This document shows positions 24,982 through 32,289 of a stretch of DNA of 32,289 nucleotides, piece by piece. This DNA comes from Myxococcales bacterium. GTDB taxonomy: Bacteria; Myxococcota_A; UBA9042. The notes beneath the pieces were generated by a model. The model saw only the letters and a list, made by a program, of their open reading frames with translations, had not been told where the DNA came from and searched no databases. The position numbers and the translations under genes were made by a program. The stretch is taken from the NCBI GenBank assembly GCA_023954815.1, contig JAGSHB010000058.1, positions 1 to 32,289 on the forward strand, in the 5' to 3' direction. Position 1 is the first letter of the stretch; each line of letters opens with the position of its first letter.

Positions 24982-26028
24982 ATGAGCCCTTCGCCCACGC
25001 AGCCCACCGGTCCCCATCGCCCGACTGTCGCAGCTTTAGCGGTTGTGGCATTGCTCGCTACGGCGTGGGCCTGTGGTCCCAAACGCGCCCAACTCTATGA
25101 CCGCGACATCGGCCTCAGCGACAGCCCGCTCGAGCGCAGCATCGCGCGAGAGCCGCTTCGTGGCGCGCTCTTCGATGGCTGGAAGGCACTGAAGAAGGGC
25201 GAGTTGGCGACCGCGACGGCGCACTTCCAGCGCCACCTAAAGGCCAACCCACGCTCGGCAGCTGCGCACTACCACCTCGGTCTCATTCATATGGATGAGC
25301 GGCAGTTCGCCAAGGCCCGGGTGCACCTGACCAAGGCAGGCACACTGGAGCCGAATCTGTACGGCGCCTGGTCCAACCTGGGGGTGCTGTATATGCGCAA
25401 TGGCGAGATCGCCGCGGCGACCCGGGCGCTGGAACGCGGCTTGGCCATCGCGCCGACCGATGCCCGCCTGCTGACGAACCTGGGCAATGCTTGGCTGCGT
25501 CGTGGCCGGTGGGCGAGCGCCATGGATGCCTATGAGCGAGCGGGCAAGCTCGCCGGAGAGCACGGTACGGTGCGCTACAATCACGCGCTCGCCTTGGCAG
25601 AACGGCATCAGTACACCGAGGCCCAGCAGCTACTCGACGGCGTGCTCGGCAATCGGCCCGGCTTTGTGTTGGCGCGGGCGCTGCGTGTGGCGTGCCTGCA
25701 GGGCCAGGGGAAGCTCGCCGCAGCAATTGCGCAGGGCGAAAAAGACCTCACGCTGATCACGCCGCTCCCTGAATCTCACGTCGTGCTAGGGCGGGCACAC
25801 CTCGCCAGCGGCCACCTCAAGAAAGGACTCGAAGCGATCGAGCAAGCCGTAGAGCTCGATTCGGACAATCCCATCGCGGTGATGACCTGGGCGGAGAGCC
25901 TGGACGCTGCCGGCCGTCGCAACGAAGCCCTCACGTGGTACGGCCGCTACCTGAAGCTGGAAGACCGGCGCTTCGAAGATGCCCGTCGCATCCGACGCCG
26001 CGTCCGCGCGCTCAAAAAGCGCGGATAA
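24982..26028 (+). CDS. TPR-repeat lipoprotein
   Basis: A 348-residue protein with a Pro-rich N-terminus, a hydrophobic signal (VAALAVVALLATAWAC) and a Cys followed by GP; AWAC is an acceptable though not ideal lipobox. From about residue 70 come some six tetratricopeptide repeats, for example SAAAHYHLGLIHMDERQFAK and AWSNLGVLYMRNGEIAAATR, ending at a basic C-terminus. TPR lipoproteins commonly scaffold envelope protein complexes; no enzymatic domain is present and no specific partner can be named. It follows the SMC-like gene by 60 nt but has its own promoter candidate, so a functional link with that system is uncertain. Confidence 0.85.
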   Translation: MSPSPTQPTGPHRPTVAALAVVALLATAWACGPKRAQLYDRDIGLSDSPLERSIAREPLRGALFDGWKALKKGELATATAHFQRHLKANPRSAAAHYHLGLIHMDERQFAKARVHLTKAGTLEPNLYGAWSNLGVLYMRNGEIAAATRALERGLAIAPTDARLLTNLGNAWLRRGRWASAMDAYERAGKLAGEHGTVRYNHALALAERHQYTEAQQLLDGVLGNRPGFVLARALRVACLQGQGKLAAAIAQGEKDLTLITPLPESHVVLGRAHLASGHLKKGLEAIEQAVELDSDNPIAVMTWAESLDAAGRRNEALTWYGRYLKLEDRRFEDARRIRRRVRALKKRG

Positions 26029-26048
26029 CCCCAAAACATGAGCAATTC

Positions 26049-26822
26049 ATGACCCAAACGCCTCGTCCTCTCTCCCTTTTGCCAGCCGAGAAACTCGCAG
26101 GGATTCGTCTCATCGCCACCGATGTGGACGGCACCATGACGCGCAACGGGAAACTCTCCGCCGACGTGCTGGCGGCCATATCAAGGCTGGCGACCGCCGG
26201 TGTCGAGGTGCTCCCGGTGACGGGTAGGCCTGCCGGTGAGGCGCTCGGGCTGGCTCGCTACCTACCTGAGGTTCGTGAGGCGATCGCAGAAAATGGCGCC
26301 GTGTTGGTGCGACCGGACCAGGATGTCGTCAACCTGTGGAGCAAGCCCGATCGGGACCTATTGCTGCGCGTGGCGGCCGAGATTGCCGGGCCCAATGACC
26401 GTCTGGTCCTCGCCGAAGACGCGTTCTGCCGGGTGGGTGATGTGGCGTTTTTGCGGCAAGGTCGAGGCGACGAAGAAATCGGCAAGATGGCGGAGGCTGC
26501 GTTGGCCCATGACGTCTTTGTCATCTGGTCGTCGGTGCACATTCACCTGAGCCTGTCGGAGCCTGACAAAGGTGCGGCGGTGCTCGGTGTCAGCGCCAAC
26601 CTGGGCTACAGCCCTGAGCAGATTTTGACGATTGGCGACGCCCCCAATGACGCTGGCCTGTGGAAAGCCGGGCGCTTTGGCGTCACGGTAGGAACGGCCG
26701 ACGTCCACCACCATCTTGCTGCTTTGCGCCACACGCCCGATTGGGTCAGCGACAATGTGGGTGCAGATGCGTGGCTGGAGATGGCCGAGCGGCTGATGGC
26801 TGCGATCGCTGCGGCAGACTGA
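26049..26822 (+). CDS. HAD-superfamily phosphatase (Cof/phosphoglycolate-phosphatase-like)
   Basis: A 257-residue soluble hydrolase. Motif I is TDVDGTMT (nucleophile Asp25, acid/base Asp27), motif II PVTGRP, motif III Lys in PDKGAAV, and motif IV IGDAPNDAGLW binds Mg2+. The layout with a C2-type cap suggests subclass IIB, like Cof sugar-phosphatases or archaeal phosphoglycolate phosphatase; the substrate is unknown. The ATG at 26049 has no ribosome site; a four-codon ORF (26038-26052) ends on it as ATGA, so re-initiation may be used. It starts 20 nt after the TPR gene, likely the same transcript, and converges with tldE. Confidence 0.88.
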   Translation: MTQTPRPLSLLPAEKLAGIRLIATDVDGTMTRNGKLSADVLAAISRLATAGVEVLPVTGRPAGEALGLARYLPEVREAIAENGAVLVRPDQDVVNLWSKPDRDLLLRVAAEIAGPNDRLVLAEDAFCRVGDVAFLRQGRGDEEIGKMAEAALAHDVFVIWSSVHIHLSLSEPDKGAAVLGVSANLGYSPEQILTIGDAPNDAGLWKAGRFGVTVGTADVHHHLAALRHTPDWVSDNVGADAWLEMAERLMAAIAAAD

Positions 26823-26841
26823 GCCTTTGTTTTGGCATGCG

Positions 26842-28194
26842 CTAGCCCGCGCCTGCCACCGTCAGCTGATCGACCGCAAAACTGGGCGCAGAGATGCCGC
26901 GCCAGGGGTCGACGTCGTTGGCGCGGGCGCTGATCCCTTGAACCAGCTGATCGAAATTGCCAGCGACCGTGACTTCATTGACCGGGAACTGAATCTCGCC
27001 GTCCTCAAACCACAGCCCTGTCGCGCCCTGAGAGTAGGTGCCCGTGATCAGATCCGTGCCGTGACCCATGGTTGCGGTCACCAGCAGCCCAGTGCCGATC
27101 TCCCGCAATAGAGCGGCCAAATCATCGTCGCCCGGCGCCATATGCAGATGGGTAGAGGCCACGCCCGGCGCGCTACCCACGCTGCGGCTGGCAGAGCGCG
27201 TGTGTCCACAGCCAATACGTGAGGCGGTGCGCAAATTGGTGAGATAGGTCTTGAGTACACCGGCCTCGACCACGGTTGTGCGCTGGCTGGAAAACCCTTC
27301 GCCATCGAACGAGCGGGAGCGCAGCCCCCAAGGCACCAGCGGGTCGTCGATGAGCGTCAACGAGGGATGCATCACGGCGGTGCCGAGGCGATCGCAGAGG
27401 TAGCTGGCGCCGCGTGCCACCCGCGCACCCGACAATCCCGAGATGAAATCGCCCAAGACCCGGCTCGCAACCGGTCCCTCGAAGACCACGGGCACGCTGC
27501 GGGTCGTGATCGGCCGGCCTCCCAGGCGCCGGAGTGCGCGCGTCGCCGCCTTTTCGCCGATGGATTCGGGGGTTGGCATCAAGTCCAAGCTTCTGCGGGT
27601 GTCGGCCCACCAGTCCACTTGCATCTCGCCGTCACGCTCGGCGATCGGTACCGCGCTGACGCTGACCGTGCTCCCTTTACGGGTACGGATGGCGCCGCCC
27701 ATGGAGACCCAGGCCACCGCGCTCTCGCCGGCGCTGGCATCGGCCCCCTCGGTGTTTGTGATCTGGCTGTCGGCGTCCCGTGCGGCTTGTTCGGCCCGTT
27801 GCGCCCAGTCGATGAGCGCTGTGGTTCCGAGCTTGGCGACGGCTGGGTCGTGTCGTTGGACGACCGTCGGCTCTCCGAGTTCGTCCCCCTTGGGTACGCG
27901 ACTGTGCGGATCGGCATCCATCTGACGAGCTGCAGCGACGGCGTGCTCTACCAAAGCCACCAACGCCTCTCTGCGCAGATCGTTGCCGCTGACCATGGCC
28001 GAGCGATCGCCGACAAAGACGCGGAATCCGACCGCGTGCTCTTCAGCGCGCACGACTTGCTCGACCTCCCCAAGACGCACGCGTGCATCGCTGGAGACCT
28101 GGGCGACGGCCACTGCATCGCCATCCGTGGCGCCAGCGCGCTTGGCGACGGCCAGCAGGTCAGACAGAAGATTCGGGTCGATTGGGCTGAGCAT
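26842..28194 (-). CDS. pmbA: TldE/PmbA metalloprotease partner subunit
   Basis: A 450-residue member of the TldD/PmbA family and the non-catalytic-looking half of the TldD-TldE protease, which in E. coli processes microcin B17 and CcdA and otherwise acts on unfolded peptides. Visible hallmarks are the N-terminal VAVAQVSSDARVRLGEVEQV, GFRVFVGDRSAMVSGNDL, SRSFDGEGFSSQRTTVVEAG, TYLTNLRTASRIGCGHTRSA, and the C-terminal GTDLITGTYSQGATGLWFED, with GNFDQLVQGI close to the end. It lacks the HExxxH motif seen in tldD. GAGGG lies 7 nt before the ATG at 28194. It follows tldD by 110 nt, a gap that holds a strong dyad. Confidence 0.95.
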   Translation of the reverse strand: MLSPIDPNLLSDLLAVAKRAGATDGDAVAVAQVSSDARVRLGEVEQVVRAEEHAVGFRVFVGDRSAMVSGNDLRREALVALVEHAVAAARQMDADPHSRVPKGDELGEPTVVQRHDPAVAKLGTTALIDWAQRAEQAARDADSQITNTEGADASAGESAVAWVSMGGAIRTRKGSTVSVSAVPIAERDGEMQVDWWADTRRSLDLMPTPESIGEKAATRALRRLGGRPITTRSVPVVFEGPVASRVLGDFISGLSGARVARGASYLCDRLGTAVMHPSLTLIDDPLVPWGLRSRSFDGEGFSSQRTTVVEAGVLKTYLTNLRTASRIGCGHTRSASRSVGSAPGVASTHLHMAPGDDDLAALLREIGTGLLVTATMGHGTDLITGTYSQGATGLWFEDGEIQFPVNEVTVAGNFDQLVQGISARANDVDPWRGISAPSFAVDQLTVAGAG

Positions 28195-28262
28195 GGATAC
28201 CCTCGAAGACGGGATGACAGCGGGCTGATGGGGTTCGGCGCCTGTTGATCCCAGCTGACGGA

Positions 28263-28296
28263 GCGCTATTTACCCGAATAATCAGGTAAATAGCGC
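28263..28296 (-). repeat. Perfect 12-bp inverted repeat between tldD and tldE
   Basis: GCGCTATTTACC (28263-28274) and GGTAAATAGCGC (28285-28296) form a perfect dyad around a 10-nt loop. The stem is AT-rich inside, unlike the GC-rich surroundings, and no T run follows on the transcribed strand. It could be an operator, an RNA hairpin that attenuates tldE, or a dispersed repeat. Confidence 0.75.
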
Positions 28297-28304
28297 CGAT
28301 TGAA

Positions 28305-29738
28305 CTACGCGACCTGACTGCCGCCGATGGTCATCTGATCGATTCGAAGGGTCGGCTGACCGACGCCGACGGGGACACTCTGCCCCTCCTTGCCGCACAC
28401 ACCCTGGGCCTTTTGAAAGCCGAGGTCATGACCCACAGCGGAGACCCGCGTCAGCACGTCCGGACCGTTGCCGATGAGCGTCGCGCCCTTGAGCGGCGCG
28501 CCGATCTTGCCGTCCTCGATGAGGTAGGCCTCGGTCATCTCAAAAACGAACTTGCCGCTGGTGATGTCGACCTGACCGCCGCCAAAGTCGACCGCCATGA
28601 TGCCTTTGTTGACGCCCCGCACGATCTCTTCGGGATCGTCCTGCCCGGGCAATAGGTAGGTATTGCGCATGCGCGGCATGGGCAGATGTGCGTAGGACTC
28701 CCGGCGGCCGTTGCCGGTAGGAGAGACGCCCATGAGGTGGGCACCGAGCAGGTCGTGCATGTAGCCCACGAGCTTGCCATCTTGGATGAGGGTGGTGTTC
28801 TGCCCCGGCGTCCCTTCATCGTCGACGTTGAGCGCGCCGCGGTCGCCGATGCGTGTGCCGTCATCGACGACGGTGCACAGCTCACTGGCCACCTGCTGCC
28901 CCATCTTGCCCGCGAACGCGCTGGTGCCTTTCCGGTTGAAGTCACCCTCCAGACCGTGACCGATCGCCTCGTGTAGCAGCACCGCTGGCCAGCCTGGCCC
29001 GAGCACCACGTCCATGACGCCGGCGGGCACCTCGATCGCCTGAAGATTGACCAACGCCTGCCGCACCGCCTCCTGGCCTGTGGCCCGCAGCGCTGCTGGC
29101 GTCAGCAGGGGCTGTAACTCCATCCGACCACCGCCGCGGAAAGAGCCGCGCGCGAGCCGACCGTCGGCGCCCTTGGCGATGACCGAGCAGTCCAGCCGAA
29201 CCAGCGGGCGTGTATCCCACACCGCGGAACCATCCCCACGAACGACGCACACGATCTGTTCGGAGACGGAGATCTGCGCCGTCACCTGATGCACCCGCGG
29301 ATCGGCTGCCCGGCACATCGCATCGAGCTCGGCCAAGGCGCTGACTTTCACGTCGAGGGGCAACGCCATGGGCGGCCGGGCTATCGGGTAGCGATTTACC
29401 GGTTGACCACCCGCGCTGACCGCGATGGTCGTCCGCTTGCCATGACCCGTCGCAATCGCGCCACATGCATCGGCGGCCTGCAGCAGAGACGGCACTGTCA
29501 GCACGTCGGTGTGCGCATAACCCTGCCGCTCGCCCGCAATGGCACGGACACCAATGCCCTGCCCCGACGAGCGCTGCGCGGTGCGGACTTTGCCGTCGTC
29601 GACCGCCACCCACTCACTCTGACTCTGTTCGAAAAAGAGGTCGGCGTAGTCTGCGCCACCGGCCAGCGCGCGACTGACAACGCTCGTCAGGTCGGACAGC
29701 TGCAGGTTCGCCCTTTGAAGGATGCTGTGATCAGCCAT
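28305..29738 (-). CDS. tldD: TldD metalloprotease subunit
   Basis: A 477-residue catalytic subunit of the TldD-TldE protease. The zinc motif is HEAIGH (His256, Glu257, His261), followed by GLEGDFNRKGTSAF as in the family. Other marks are VDDGTRIGDRGALNVDDEGT, FVFEMTEAYLIEDGKIGAPL and the C-terminal QPTLRIDQMTIGG. The ATG at 29738 overlaps the trmH stop by 8 nt; an N-terminal extension to 29834 lies within trmH and is not needed. The product starts MADHSILQRANLQLSDLTSV. Co-transcription with trmH is expected, and probably with tldE. Confidence 0.96.
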   Translation of the reverse strand: MADHSILQRANLQLSDLTSVVSRALAGGADYADLFFEQSQSEWVAVDDGKVRTAQRSSGQGIGVRAIAGERQGYAHTDVLTVPSLLQAADACGAIATGHGKRTTIAVSAGGQPVNRYPIARPPMALPLDVKVSALAELDAMCRAADPRVHQVTAQISVSEQIVCVVRGDGSAVWDTRPLVRLDCSVIAKGADGRLARGSFRGGGRMELQPLLTPAALRATGQEAVRQALVNLQAIEVPAGVMDVVLGPGWPAVLLHEAIGHGLEGDFNRKGTSAFAGKMGQQVASELCTVVDDGTRIGDRGALNVDDEGTPGQNTTLIQDGKLVGYMHDLLGAHLMGVSPTGNGRRESYAHLPMPRMRNTYLLPGQDDPEEIVRGVNKGIMAVDFGGGQVDITSGKFVFEMTEAYLIEDGKIGAPLKGATLIGNGPDVLTRVSAVGHDLGFQKAQGVCGKEGQSVPVGVGQPTLRIDQMTIGGSQVA

Positions 29739-30471
29739 TGGATTGCCCCCGTGCCTGTTGCTGCTGGATACGTTTTTGCTGGTCGCGTTTTTGCTCGTAC
29801 GCCGACCGGATTTTGCCGGCCTCGCGCATGCCAAACTCCAACCACCGCTGACGCAGACTCCACTGGCGCTCTACCGACAAATCGCCCATATCTCCAAGCT
29901 GTTTGCGCCGAACCGGCACCACTTGTTGCAGGCTGATGGCCAGCGCGACAGACAGGTTGAAGCTCTGCACCATGCCGCTCATGGGCAGGATGTAGCGCTG
30001 ATCGGCCGCCTGCCGAATCGCTTCGCTCACCCCGTTGGCTTCATTGCCGACGACGAGCGCGATTTTGCCCTCCACCGGCAGCTCCGCCAGGGGTTTTTCC
30101 GCCGCCAGGTCCGAGACCCAAATCTGAAAGCCCTCAGCCTTCAAGTGGGCGATGCATGCGTCCGTGGTGTCCCAACGGTGGGCGGTCATCCACTGGTCGG
30201 CGCTCTTGGTGATCGTCGTCGGCGTCCGATACTCCTCGGTCTCGGTCACCACGTGGACGTCTTGCAGGCCAAACCCCTCACTGGTGCGCATGCAGGCCGC
30301 GACGTTGTGGGGATCGTAGATATTTTCGTAAACCGCAGTAATCGACTGCAGTCGCTGGCCCAGAATGTGGTCGATGCGCTGCACCCGCCGCGGGTTGACC
30401 ACGTCTTCCAGCACGTCCGTCTCGGGCCATCTCGACTGGCCATCGGGCCGCAGGGCTCCGTTCTCTGTCAT
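29731..30471 (-). CDS. trmH: tRNA (guanosine(18)-2'-O)-methyltransferase
   Basis: A 246-residue SPOUT methyltransferase that modifies G18 in the tRNA D loop using SAM. Motif 1 is NIYDPHNVAACMRTSEGFG (with the catalytic Arg), motif 2 LVVGNEANGVS and motif 3 LPMSGMVQSFNLSVALAISL forms the knotted SAM site. The C-terminal tail is basic and Gln-rich (KRDQQKRIQQQQARGQ), as in other TrmH proteins that contact tRNA. The ATG at 30471 is favoured over GTG 30480 because AGAGG is 8 nt upstream of it. RlmB is less likely: no extra N-terminal L30e-like domain. Confidence 0.93.
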   Translation of the reverse strand: MTENGALRPDGQSRWPETDVLEDVVNPRRVQRIDHILGQRLQSITAVYENIYDPHNVAACMRTSEGFGLQDVHVVTETEEYRTPTTITKSADQWMTAHRWDTTDACIAHLKAEGFQIWVSDLAAEKPLAELPVEGKIALVVGNEANGVSEAIRQAADQRYILPMSGMVQSFNLSVALAISLQQVVPVRRKQLGDMGDLSVERQWSLRQRWLEFGMREAGKIRSAYEQKRDQQKRIQQQQARGQSNG

Positions 30472-30514
30472 CACGCTCACCTCTGTCTGTGCAGGAGTGA
30501 CTCACCGCACAGCG

Positions 30515-30545
30515 CCTATAGTGGAGCGTCAGGGCTTGGCGTCAA
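30515..30545 (-). promoter_or_regulatory. Possible promoter for trmH-tldD-tldE
   Basis: On the minus strand TTGACG (30540-30545), overlapping the end of the DsbA-type gene, is followed after 19 nt by TATAGG (30515-30520), about 44 nt before the trmH ATG. The boxes are good but the spacer is long by two. Confidence 0.35.
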
Positions 30546-32289
30546 CGGGGGGCTTGGGTGACTTCATCTGTTGGTCGACCAACGCCCGCAGCTTGGTGTA
30601 GGAAACCGCGCCATTGACCCGCCAGCCGTTGATGAACGTGGTCGGCGTCCCCCGGACCTTTAGCTTGCGGCCGAGTTTTCTATGCCGGGCGACCACGCGC
30701 GGCGCCACGCGCAGATCCTGTTTCCACCGAGCGCGAGCTGCTGCCGTACGACCCATGTGCCCCTTGTCTCGCAGCCAGCGCTCTGTTGCCTTCGGGCTCG
30801 CTTTGATGCCGGCCGGCGTGTGCAAATAGTTGTAGAGCGGCCAAAATGCCTGCTGCCCGTGAGCCGCTACAGCGAGTTGCGCCAGCTTGCCGGCGCCGGG
30901 ATGCATCTTGAGTGGGTAGTGCATGAACACCAGCTGCACGTCGTCCCCGTAATCTGTTCGTAGTTTGGCTAGGCGCGGGGCCAGCTTGCGACAAAAAGGG
31001 CAGCGTAGGTCAGCAAACACCACGATGCGAACCGCGGCGGTATTCGGGCCGAGCCTGGGAGCGGTGGGTGGAATCGCAAACTTCACATGGGCCGGTGCCT
31101 TTGCCTTGGCCGGCTTTTTCTTGGGCTGGACCGGCACCTTTTTTTGCTGCTGCGCTTTGGGAAGGGGAGCGGATGGCACGCGCTCTCCCTTGACCATCCA
31201 GCCGTAAAATCGCTCGCGAATTCGGGGTTTCAGCGGAGATAGCACCGCGTTCCAGTAGGCTTCGTTCACGCGAGGCATGTGCCGCATACTCGCCCGGGTG
31301 CCAGTCAAGGCGACAGTTGTCATTTCAGCCAGCGCGGCGCGGTTGCGCAGCCCCCGACGGTGAATACGCACGCCATTGAACAGCAGCTGAGGCGAGGACA
31401 TCCCGAGGGCGGTCGCCATGGTGGCGTATCCGCGGGCCTGGAGCCGAATCGCGGGCTTGCTCGCAGCGGCTCGGACGGCCGCGCGCCGCCGCTTGGACAT
31501 GCCTCTCAGCAGGGATTTGGCGTTAATCGGACCATTTCGCAACTTCTTGGCCCGCGTGATCAGCTGACCCTTCCGATGCAGGGCCAGCAGCGCACCGCCG
31601 GCCTGCTCGCTCTGGCCCGTCGGCAAGATGACCAGACGAATCCGACCGCCGCGGGGCAGCTCCTTGCGGCGCTCGCCCGGACGCAGAACGCTCAGGGTTT
31701 CACGCAGGATTCGGCCACTGTCCGCGTCGTTGGGATCGAGGGCCAAGACCGCGACGACCGGCGCGTCACTCGGCCCGAAGGAGATCAATCGTGAGCGCAG
31801 CGCCCGACCCTGGGCGGCCGTTTCAGGGTCGCGGCCACTCAACGCCACGCCGGCTTCGGAGGACACGAAAGAGCTCAGGCCGATATCCACGGCAACCATC
31901 GCCATGAAGGAAAGAAGAACGATCCCAGTAATTTGACCGAGACAGCCGAGACATCCCCAACCTTTGGTCTCCACGATGCCCGACGCCGCGGTCGCACCGA
32001 TTGCGGCGGCGACTGGCGCGGCGAGCGGCTCACGCGGCGAACGGCGAAGATCCGGCTTGGCCGATTGCGCACGGCTGCTGGAACGTCTGGCGGCCGGCCC
32101 ACCAGCGGCCATCTCCGCCTTCGTCTCCTTCAGCTTGCTGAGCAGCTCTCTTTTCGAGGGTGTGCGGCCTTCCTTCGCCCGCTGCTTCGCCCATTGTCGC
32201 ACCTGCGCAAGCGCCTCGCTGTGCTGCGTGTCGGAGAGCTCGCCAGCCGGCGCGACGGGCGGCGGCGGCGGTGGGGGGACCGCGGGCTG
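30529..32289 (-). CDS. Membrane-anchored tandem DsbA/thioredoxin-fold protein (5' end outside window)
   Basis: The frame is open to the right edge, so the true start is off-window; 586 residues are visible. A proline run (PPPPPPP) and a basic region precede one membrane helix (IVLLSFMAMVAVDIGL), giving a cytoplasmic N-terminus and a periplasmic body. Two DsbA-fold repeats follow. The first (from SDAPVVAVLALD to SSPQLLFNGVRIHRRG) lacks a CxxC. The second has FADLRCPFCRKLAP, the active-site CPFC, and the cis-proline loop RGTPTTFINGWRV. A Lys/Pro/Ala-rich linker (KKKPAKAKAPAH) joins them. It should act as a thiol-disulfide oxidoreductase on exported proteins. A cytoplasmic CLGCLG lies just before the helix. 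Confidence 0.88.
   Translation of the reverse strand, partial: QPAVPPPPPPPVAPAGELSDTQHSEALAQVRQWAKQRAKEGRTPSKRELLSKLKETKAEMAAGGPAARRSSSRAQSAKPDLRRSPREPLAAPVAAAIGATAASGIVETKGWGCLGCLGQITGIVLLSFMAMVAVDIGLSSFVSSEAGVALSGRDPETAAQGRALRSRLISFGPSDAPVVAVLALDPNDADSGRILRETLSVLRPGERRKELPRGGRIRLVILPTGQSEQAGGALLALHRKGQLITRAKKLRNGPINAKSLLRGMSKRRRAAVRAAASKPAIRLQARGYATMATALGMSSPQLLFNGVRIHRRGLRNRAALAEMTTVALTGTRASMRHMPRVNEAYWNAVLSPLKPRIRERFYGWMVKGERVPSAPLPKAQQQKKVPVQPKKKPAKAKAPAHVKFAIPPTAPRLGPNTAAVRIVVFADLRCPFCRKLAPRLAKLRTDYGDDVQLVFMHYPLKMHPGAGKLAQLAVAAHGQQAFWPLYNYLHTPAGIKASPKATERWLRDKGHMGRTAAARARWKQDLRVAPRVVARHRKLGRKLKVRGTPTTFINGWRVNGAVSYTKLRALVDQQMKSPKPPVDAKP

Noticed and set aside
21395-26028. A complete Wadjet (JetABCD) system
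   Set aside because: Only B- and C-like subunits are present; neither a JetA kleisin nor a JetD Toprim nuclease is seen.

Overview
High-GC chromosomal DNA from a Gram-negative bacterium, most like the myxobacterial or bradymonad side of the former Deltaproteobacteria. The pointers are an SdhB-SdhA-SdhC set with a single b558-type cytochrome subunit, an infC-rpmI-rplT-ihfA block followed by a MerR-family gene, a MoxR/DUF4350 cluster, lipoproteins, an outer-membrane-like protein, and an FHA-GAF histidine kinase. This lineage call is inferred from gene content. I saw no insertion sequence, prophage, CRISPR array or integrase.

Layout. 1-3382 (minus): end-to-end overlapping cluster of a carboxypeptidase-regulatory-like membrane protein, a DUF4350 protein and a MoxR ATPase cut by the left edge. 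3895-5901 (plus): a lipoprotein and a membrane protein, both unrecognised. 5898-16708 (minus): a long co-directional run. In transcription order it holds an outer-membrane-like protein, a small conserved-looking protein, mdh, sdhC, sdhA, sdhB, a YaeQ-like gene, an M20 peptidase, an 18-codon leader ORF, an FHA-GAF histidine kinase and an NAD kinase. 16709-17212 is non-coding but rich in inverted repeats. 17213-19102 (plus): tRNA-Val(GAC), infC, rpmI, rplT and ihfA, closed by a very strong terminator. 19177-26822 (plus): a 648-residue MerR-type protein that is mostly coiled coil, a KITE/MukE-JetB-like winged-helix protein overlapping a 938-residue SMC-like ATPase, a TPR lipoprotein on a possible leaderless transcript, and an HAD phosphatase. 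26842-32289 (minus): a tandem DsbA-fold membrane protein (5' end outside the window), trmH, tldD and tldE/pmbA.

How the genes work together. Malate dehydrogenase and succinate dehydrogenase share one TCA/respiratory transcription unit, with tandem hairpins between mdh and sdhC. The translation block makes IF3, L35, L20 and an IHF-alpha-like protein, but pheS and pheT, which lie between rplT and ihfA in enterobacteria, are absent. TldD and TldE form one heterodimeric protease. The most unusual system is the SMC-like ATPase with its KITE-like partner: it resembles the B and C subunits of MukBEF/MksBEF/Wadjet condensins, yet no kleisin (MukF/JetA) and no JetD nuclease is visible beside it.
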